10,557 bases of DNA from Haloferacaceae archaeon PL-Br10_E2g29 (GTDB lineage Archaea; Halobacteriota; Halobacteria; Halobacteriales; Haloferacaceae). Positions 6,056-10,557 of this stretch are shown piece after piece; position 1 is the first letter of the stretch, and each line of letters begins with the position of its first letter. The stretch is taken from the NCBI GenBank assembly GCA_001563965.1, contig LKMS01000040.1, positions 1 to 10,557 on the forward strand, written 5' to 3'. The notes beneath the pieces were generated by a model. That model did no database searches. It was given only the letters and a program-made list of their open reading frames with translations, and had not been told where the DNA came from. The position numbers and the translations under genes are program-made.

Positions 6056-7356
6056 GCGAGCATCGCCGCGACGACCTCGCGGGTGCGGCACACGACTTGC
6101 TGGGCTACTCGCGGTGGTGGCAGATCGCCGCCGCCGCCGTGATGATGGCGCTCGTGAGCCCCTACCAGTACGTCTGGTCCTCACTGGAGGGGCCGCTTGC
6201 AGTCGAACTCGACGCCTCGTTGTCGGCGCTCGGCTTCGTGTTTACCGCCTACGTCGTCATCATGGCGCTCGTGCAGTTCCCTGCGGGCTGGTGGCGCGAC
6301 CGCTATGGGCCGCGAGTGGTCACGCTCGTTGCGGGCGTGCTCGCCGGCGGCGGCTACGTCGGCCTCGCGTTCGCCACGGAGCTCTGGCAGGTGTACCTGT
6401 TTTACGGGATTGGCGCAGCGGGAGTCGGCATGGTGTACACCGTCGCGGTCAACACGGCCGTCAAGTGGTTTCCCGACAAGCGCGGGCTGACGACCGGAAT
6501 TGGCACGATGGCGTTTGCGGCCGGCAGCGCCGCCTTTGTTCCGTTTATTCGCTACATGATCGCCGGCGACGCGCTCACCACGGGACTGTGGAGCATGGGC
6601 CTGCTCATCGCGGTTGGCATTCTCGTCGGGACCGTCGTGCTTGCCGATCCACCGCATGGCTGGGATCACGCAGACTCGACTGGCGCGGGAGACACAGACG
6701 GAGCCGACAGCGACACGGCCGCCGAAGCGACCGACGGTGGAACAGCGGTCGTCGCTAGCGATGCGATGCCGACGCAGTACACCTGGCGCGAGATGGTTCG
6801 CACGTGGCAGTTTTGGGTGATGTACTTCATGTTTTTCGCGGTGAGCGCCGCGGGGTTGATGATCACCGCCCGAACCATCCTCTATGCCGAGGAAAGCGGG
6901 CTGACCGCTGGGGTTGCAACCGTGGCGGCGACGTTGCTGCCGGTCGGCTCGGCGGCCGGCCGGCTCGTTGTTGGCGGGCTCTCGGATCGGTTCGACCGCG
7001 AGCGGATCACCGCCGTTTCGTTTCTGCTCTGTGGGGTTGGAACCGTCGGCGTCGTCGTCTTCGCCGGGCTCGGAAGCGGCGTCGGCTACATCATCACCGT
7101 CGCCATCGCCGTCTTCTTCTGGAGCTCACAGTTCTCGTTGTTCCCGAGTCTCGTTGGCGATTACTACGGTGCAAAGTACTCTTCGACGAACTACTCGATC
7201 GTCTACTCGGGCAAAATGTGGGGCGGCGTGTTCGGCGGCGGTGTTGTCGGCTGGCTCGTCGTCGTCATCGGCTGGGATGCGGCGTTCCTCGTCGGCGGCT
7301 GCTTGGCGCTTGCTGCCGGGCTCGTTGGCTTTCTGCTCCGGTCACCACAAAACTGA
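6052..7356 (+). CDS. MFS transporter, oxalate/formate antiporter (OFA)-like
   Basis: A 434-aa major facilitator with twelve hydrophobic segments in two halves. The conserved loop 2-3 motif is GWWRDRYGPRVV (79-90). KWFPDKRGLTTGIGTMAF (138-155) and the post-loop block TWREMVRTWQFWVMYFMFF are typical of the OFA and monocarboxylate-transporter branch, which moves oxalate, formate, pyruvate-type or other small carboxylates across the cytoplasmic membrane. The central loop (about 200-245) is acidic and low in complexity, as expected in a halophile. The start at 6052 overlaps the stop of a 17-codon micro-ORF; GGAG at 6037-6040 is a weak ribosome site 11 nt away. It lies 58 bp after the GGT-like gene, so export or exchange of that enzyme's product, or import of its substrate, is the simplest role. 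The precise substrate is unknown. Confidence 0.83.
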   Translation: MSEHRRDDLAGAAHDLLGYSRWWQIAAAAVMMALVSPYQYVWSSLEGPLAVELDASLSALGFVFTAYVVIMALVQFPAGWWRDRYGPRVVTLVAGVLAGGGYVGLAFATELWQVYLFYGIGAAGVGMVYTVAVNTAVKWFPDKRGLTTGIGTMAFAAGSAAFVPFIRYMIAGDALTTGLWSMGLLIAVGILVGTVVLADPPHGWDHADSTGAGDTDGADSDTAAEATDGGTAVVASDAMPTQYTWREMVRTWQFWVMYFMFFAVSAAGLMITARTILYAEESGLTAGVATVAATLLPVGSAAGRLVVGGLSDRFDRERITAVSFLLCGVGTVGVVVFAGLGSGVGYIITVAIAVFFWSSQFSLFPSLVGDYYGAKYSSTNYSIVYSGKMWGGVFGGGVVGWLVVVIGWDAAFLVGGCLALAAGLVGFLLRSPQN

Positions 7357-7482
7357 GCCAACGGGTGGCGGGTGATACACAGATTTATGTGTTTGTGGTT
7401 TACAGAGCTATACAACCGATGAAATACAGTCTAATTGATCGAATAGGTGACCGAGTGTCAACAGCCGAGGAGAACCGTTCAC
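7357..7482 (+). promoter_or_regulatory. Candidate promoter of the ABC transporter operon
   Basis: In this 126-bp gap, GCTATACAAC around 7407-7416 is a possible TATA box. It predicts a start near 7437 and a leader of about 45 nt that contains GAGGAG (7467-7472). A weak inverted repeat ACACA/TGTGT with a 6-nt spacer (about 7376-7391) lies just upstream. No copy of the TTCTA...TAGAA palindrome is seen here, so control by the local IclR protein is not supported for this operon. Confidence 0.35.
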
Positions 7483-8310
7483 ATGAGTGAAACAGAACGA
7501 TCTGTGAACGCGTCCCGATTCGGCCTCCAAGCGTGGGTGAATGGGCGGTTACCGATTGTGATTTCAGTGCTCGTCGTGGTCGTCGGGTGGAACCTCACCG
7601 CAGCAACCACACCCTCATACATTTTCCCAACGGCAGTCGAGTTGGTCGCAGCGTTTCAGGAGGCCTTCGGCCCGGGCGCGGAGTTTTCCGCCGTCAACAA
7701 CTATGGAATGACGCTTGCCCGCGTCGCAGTGGCGTCGATCTGTTGCTTGGTTGTCGGTGTGACGGCTGGGATCGTGATGGGCACCAGCGAACGAGCAGAC
7801 GACTATCTGTTCGTATACGTGTTGGCTACCTTTGCGTTTCCGTCGGTAATCTGGGCGTTTCTGGCCGTAATCTGGTTCGGCCTCACTATCTGGTTCGTCG
7901 CCGTTTTTACCGTTTTTATGATCGTGACGCCCTACGTGGCGATCTCGATCAAAGAGGGAATCGAGGAGCTCGATCCAAAACTGCCGGAAATGGCCCAAGC
8001 GTTTGACGCCTCGCCGCTTCTCGTCTGGCAAAACATCTACATTCCACATCTGTACCCACACATCTTTTCGAGTATCCGGCTCACGATCACGCTGGCGTGG
8101 AAAATCACGCTCATTGCAGAGATTTTCGGGACGACCACCGGACTGGGCCAGATCATCAACTTCTACTTTCAGGCCAATCAGAACCACATGATCATCGCCT
8201 GGGCGCTGCCGATGATGCTACTCATGTTCGGTGTCGACCGCGGACTCCACCGCATCGAGACCGAGCGCTACTCCTGGCGGACCGACCACGAGCCACCGAA
8301 AGCTGCCTGA
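7483..8310 (+). CDS. ABC transporter permease (SsuC/TauC type), first of two
   Basis: A 275-aa binding-protein-dependent transport permease of the nitrate/sulfonate/taurine/THI5-like ABC importer group. About six transmembrane segments are visible. FAFPSVIWAFLAVIWFGLT (from 118) corresponds to the P.a..Pl.i.WFG block of SsuC-type permeases. The cytoplasmic EAA loop is EMAQAFDASPLLVWQNIYIP (169-188), which docks the ATPase; the normally conserved Gly is Asp175, an unusual substitution. IFGTTTGLGQII (214-225) is also typical. ATG 7483 is preferred over GTG 7447 because GAGGAG at 7467-7472 lies 10 nt before it and the extra residues are not family-like. It is the first gene of an importer whose binding protein, ATPase and second permease follow. 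The pore is probably a heterodimer with the second permease. Confidence 0.85.
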   Translation: MSETERSVNASRFGLQAWVNGRLPIVISVLVVVVGWNLTAATTPSYIFPTAVELVAAFQEAFGPGAEFSAVNNYGMTLARVAVASICCLVVGVTAGIVMGTSERADDYLFVYVLATFAFPSVIWAFLAVIWFGLTIWFVAVFTVFMIVTPYVAISIKEGIEELDPKLPEMAQAFDASPLLVWQNIYIPHLYPHIFSSIRLTITLAWKITLIAEIFGTTTGLGQIINFYFQANQNHMIIAWALPMMLLMFGVDRGLHRIETERYSWRTDHEPPKAA

Positions 8311-8330
8311 GAGCGGTGGCAATGGAATCC

Positions 8331-8401
8331 GTATATACAATATTAACAATATAGTGGCCACCCACACACAATTTGTTCGACGGCCTAACCAAAACTATAA
8401 C
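8331..8401 (+). promoter_or_regulatory. Internal promoter region of the solute-binding protein gene
   Basis: AACTATAAC at 8393-8401 is a TATA-like box whose predicted start (about 8424) is only a few bases before ATG 8429. No Shine-Dalgarno is present, so the mRNA would be nearly leaderless, common in haloarchaea. Further upstream, 8338-8352 carries two CAATAT direct repeats and an ATATT-AAC-AATAT inverted repeat. The 11 bases 8336-8346 are identical to 6-16 upstream of the lyase gene. Confidence 0.5.
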
Positions 8402-8428
8402 AATACCAGAAACATTGGTTGATTTGTA

Positions 8429-9466
8429 ATGCGAAAACCGCAGGTTAGTAGACGTTCGTTTACGAAAGCAGCAGCATCGATCGGTGCCGCCTCGACGGTC
8501 GGCCTCGCCGGCTGTCTCGGTGGAGACGAGGATACCGAGGGGAGTCTCGAACTACTTACGCCCGAAGGAAATCTCAATATCATGCATTTCCTCGCGGGCA
8601 CCGACGAGGGGTTTTGGGCCGACGAAGGCGTTGATTTCAGTCCGGAAGTGGCCGCCTACGGACGGTTTGTCAACGCGTTGCCCGACGGCGGAAACGACGT
8701 GGGATTGCTCGAGTACAACAACCTCGCAGGATACGTCGAAGAAGGAGAAGAGCTCGTCTTGTTCGGCCCGTGTATCACACAGATTAATTCGATTTTCGTC
8801 CCCGTCGACTCCGACATCGAGGATGTTGAGGATCTCCGGGATATCCGCTTTGGCCATCCAGGCTGGTCGACCGGAACCGGCACCTACACCCAAGCGATGA
8901 TTTGGGAGCAACACGGCTTCGACATCCGAGAGGAAAACGATGATATCGAATCGGATCCGTCGACGCTCTATGACCTCATGGTCGAACAGGACGAAGTCGA
9001 TGCAATGTTGCAGTTCACCGGCCAGACCGTCCGTGGACTTGCCAACGACGATGAGGTTCGACCGGTGTACAATGCGTGGGAGGAGTGGGAAACAGAAACC
9101 GGCTTCCCACCACTCATTACGCCGTGGTGTGCCCAGCGCGGCTGGCTCGAAGAAAACCCGGAGACGGCGCTGTCGTTGCTTGCGGGCTGGAGCAGTGCCC
9201 AAGAGCACATCGAGACCAACGCCGAATCGGTCGTCAACGAGTACGGACAGCTCGCAGGCGTCTCCGAGGGCGAAGAGAGTGCAGTGATCGAACTCGCCGA
9301 AAACGGAGATCTACATCTCCCGGTTGACGACTTTACCGAGGAACTCATCGACTCACAGTGGCGGCTGGTCGAAGCCATGGAGGATCTTGGTTCGATCGAT
9401 GCGGTTCCGCCACGCGAAGATCACATCATCTCGATCGACGAACTTCGGGACATGGCGGACGCATGA
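8429..9466 (+). CDS. ABC transporter substrate-binding lipoprotein (SsuA/THI5-like), Tat-exported
   Basis: A 345-aa periplasmic-type binding protein. The N terminus has a twin-arginine motif, SRRSFTK (7-13), an Ala-rich hydrophobic stretch and a lipobox LAGC with Cys29. It should therefore be exported folded by Tat and anchored by lipid to the outer face of the membrane. The mature part fits the NMT1/THI5/SsuA fold: LNIMHFLAGTDEGFWADEGVDF near the start (the .l...ga..GfF...Gl.v pattern), then DVGLLEYNNLAG, IEDVEDLRDIRFGHPGWSTGTG (the l.DLkGk..g....s pattern), and a later ALSLLAGWSSAQEHI helix. The protein is strongly acidic, as in halophiles. Known members bind sulfonates, taurine, nitrate, or thiamine and pyrimidine precursors; the ligand is not predictable here. 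It follows the first permease by 118 bp with its own promoter, allowing the high expression needed for a binding protein. Its stop overlaps the ATG of a 13-codon micro-ORF. Confidence 0.87.
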   Translation: MRKPQVSRRSFTKAAASIGAASTVGLAGCLGGDEDTEGSLELLTPEGNLNIMHFLAGTDEGFWADEGVDFSPEVAAYGRFVNALPDGGNDVGLLEYNNLAGYVEEGEELVLFGPCITQINSIFVPVDSDIEDVEDLRDIRFGHPGWSTGTGTYTQAMIWEQHGFDIREENDDIESDPSTLYDLMVEQDEVDAMLQFTGQTVRGLANDDEVRPVYNAWEEWETETGFPPLITPWCAQRGWLEENPETALSLLAGWSSAQEHIETNAESVVNEYGQLAGVSEGEESAVIELAENGDLHLPVDDFTEELIDSQWRLVEAMEDLGSIDAVPPREDHIISIDELRDMADA

Positions 9467-9504
9467 ACAACGGACACGAACACGGCTGTCCCAGCGCGAG
9501 ATGA
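9463..9504 (+). CDS. 13-aa micro-ORF bridging binding protein and ATPase by two ATGA overlaps
   Basis: ATG 9463 overlaps the binding-protein stop (ATGA 9463-9466), and its own TGA overlaps the ATPase start (ATGA 9501-9504). The peptide would be MNNGHEHGCPSAR. It has no known family, and the His/Cys content is too short to call a metal site. The exact overlap at both ends suggests a translational relay: ribosomes ending the binding protein re-initiate, then re-initiate again on the ATPase. No separate Shine-Dalgarno for the ATPase is evident. The overlaps are directly visible; translation of the micro-ORF is inferred. Confidence 0.4.
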   Translation: MNNGHEHGCPSAR

Positions 9505-10343
9505 CACAACACCCACCGACAGTAGATATGGAATCATCAGCCGACACCCCTGCCACCACTGGCACCGCCGAGACGACGATCACGTTCTCGAACCTCCGGA
9601 AATCGTTTTCCGACGGCGACAGCACGTTCACCGTCTTCGAAGACCTCGATTTCGACATCGCCGAGGGCGGCTTTACCTCGATTATGGGGCCGTCGGGCTG
9701 TGGCAAGTCGACGCTGCTCAACGTGATTGCCGGACTCATTCCAGCGGATGACGGCGAAATTACGCGGAACGGCGAACGGATCGAACCGGGCTCGTTTTTT
9801 TACGGCTACGTGTTTCAGGAGCCGCGGCTGCTCGATTGGCTCACAATCGGCGAGAACATCCGGTTCGCCCTGCGAGCACAGGACGTTCCCCCCGAAGACC
9901 AGTCGGGGCGCATCTACCGATATCTCGAACTCGTCGGCCTCGAAGACAAAATCGACAGCTACCCCCAACAGCTGTCGGGTGGGATGCGCCAGCGAGTCGG
10001 TATCGCGCGAGCACTCGCCATCGACCCCGACATCCTATTTATGGACGAGCCGTTCAGCAGCCTCGACGAGTTTACCGCCAAAGAACTGCGTAAAGACCTG
10101 CTCGACATCTGGCAAGAGACCGCGAAAACAATCATCTTTGTTACCCACAACAGCAGCGAGGCGGTGTTTCTGTCGGACTCGATCTTGATTCTCGATGGAA
10201 ACGGAAAGCTGTTCGATCAGGTGAGCGTCGACGTTCCGCGACCACGACGTATCGGTGACGAAGCGCTCATTGAGACCGAATCGGCAATGATGGAACGCTT
10301 TTTTGCCCATCTCCAAAACACGCCGGCCGACGACGAGCAATGA
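9501..10343 (+). CDS. ABC transporter ATP-binding protein (SsuB/TauB type)
   Basis: A 280-aa cytoplasmic ATPase that drives the importer. All motifs are intact: Walker A GPSGCGKST (63-71), Q-loop FQEPRLLDWLT with Gln106, ABC signature LSGGMRQR (158-165), Walker B ILFMDEP with catalytic Glu183, D-loop SSLD, and switch His216 in FVTHN. The pattern FQEPRLLDWLTIGENI is characteristic of the nitrate/sulfonate/taurine group. ATG 9501 is chosen because the first 20-25 residues look like a disordered acidic leader and the fold begins at about TITFSNLRKSF. ATG 9528 is an alternative, and the longer frame from 9324 is a read-through of the binding-protein region. The start overlaps the micro-ORF stop, and the stop overlaps the next permease start (ATGA 10340-10343), indicating tight translational coupling. 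Confidence 0.9.
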   Translation: MTQHPPTVDMESSADTPATTGTAETTITFSNLRKSFSDGDSTFTVFEDLDFDIAEGGFTSIMGPSGCGKSTLLNVIAGLIPADDGEITRNGERIEPGSFFYGYVFQEPRLLDWLTIGENIRFALRAQDVPPEDQSGRIYRYLELVGLEDKIDSYPQQLSGGMRQRVGIARALAIDPDILFMDEPFSSLDEFTAKELRKDLLDIWQETAKTIIFVTHNSSEAVFLSDSILILDGNGKLFDQVSVDVPRPRRIGDEALIETESAMMERFFAHLQNTPADDEQ

Positions 10344-10557
10344 AACGCCCACTCCGTATTGCGGTGTCAGTCGGTGTGTTTCTCGTCTTTTGGATTGCGC
10401 TGTCGATGTACGACAGCCGGATGTTCCCCTCACCGGCGCTCGTTGGATCGCTAATACTCGAGTTCGTTGTCGAGGGCGACATCGACGGCCGCTCGGCGCT
10501 CTACCATCTGTGGATCACGTTCGGCCGGGTGCTGATGGCGACCGCACTCGCACTCGG
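10340..10557 (+). CDS. Second ABC transporter permease (SsuC type), truncated by the window end
   Basis: The ATG at 10340 overlaps the ATPase stop (ATGA). The 72 codons in the window show a first transmembrane segment (RIAVSVGVFLVFWIALS), then MFPSPALVGSLI and HLWITFGRVLMATALALG. This reproduces the N-terminal lfPsP..v......l..h...sl.R...g..lg pattern of SsuC/TauC permeases. It differs from the first permease at 7483-8310, so the importer probably has a heterodimeric membrane domain. The remainder, including the EAA loop, lies outside the window. Confidence 0.82.
   Translation, partial: MKRPLRIAVSVGVFLVFWIALSMYDSRMFPSPALVGSLILEFVVEGDIDGRSALYHLWITFGRVLMATALAL

Noticed and set aside
9324..9500. 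Long N-terminal extension of the ATPase frame
   Set aside because: It runs out of frame through the binding-protein gene. Residues before ATG 9501 are Arg/Ser/Thr-rich and basic, unlike the acidic proteins here, and the ABC fold begins after 9570.
9463..9504. HEHGC in the 13-aa micro-ORF as a metal-binding peptide
   Set aside because: Five residues in a 13-residue peptide are too little to support metal binding; the overlap geometry points to coupling instead.
1..10557. Mobile element, CRISPR array, tRNA or integration site
   Set aside because: No transposase or integrase motif, regularly spaced repeats, tRNA-like cloverleaf or flanking long repeats were seen on either strand by eye.

Overview
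The window looks like a haloarchaeal chromosome segment. The coding sequence is GC-rich and the predicted proteins are rich in Asp and Glu. AT-rich stretches are confined to the intergenic promoters. The solute-binding protein carries a twin-arginine signal ending in a lipobox (RRSFTK ... LAGC), the usual haloarchaeal lipoprotein arrangement. Several starts have TATA-like boxes at archaeal spacing or GGAGG-type Shine-Dalgarno sequences. No RNA gene, CRISPR array, insertion sequence or transposase was seen. This assignment rests on sequence style only; no search was run.

Layout, all on the plus strand: (1) 140-1030, a CitE/HpcH-HpaI family lyase; (2) 1281-2033, an IclR-family regulator behind a 250-bp intergenic region holding two related palindromes; (3) 2232-3968, an L-lactate permease (LctP) family transporter, followed without a gap by a 67-aa two-helix membrane protein (3969-4172); (4) 4305-5993, a cytoplasmic gamma-glutamyltransferase-like Ntn hydrolase, then a 17-codon micro-ORF overlapping an oxalate/formate-antiporter-like MFS carrier (6052-7356); (5) 7483 to the window end, an ABC importer of the SsuABC/TauABC/THI5 type: permease, Tat lipoprotein binding protein, ATPase and a second permease cut by the window edge. 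A 13-codon micro-ORF bridges the binding protein and the ATPase with ATGA overlaps on both sides.

Taken together this reads as an uptake-and-catabolism locus for one or a few small organic acids or amides. It has three unrelated transporters (LctP, MFS/OFA, ABC), an amide-cleaving Ntn hydrolase, a carbon-carbon lyase of the acyl-CoA type and a probable local IclR regulator. The substrate is not evident from sequence. One hypothesis is a C2 theme (oxamate, oxalate, glyoxylate): the GGT superfamily includes oxamate amidohydrolase, the MFS carrier is of the oxalate/formate family, and CitE-like lyases often release or use glyoxylate. This is inference only.

The least explained items are the two-helix protein fused in expression to the LctP permease, the micro-ORF translational relays, the IclR-type palindromes with a shared half-site before the permease gene, and an 11-bp perfect inverted repeat framing the leader of the permease mRNA.
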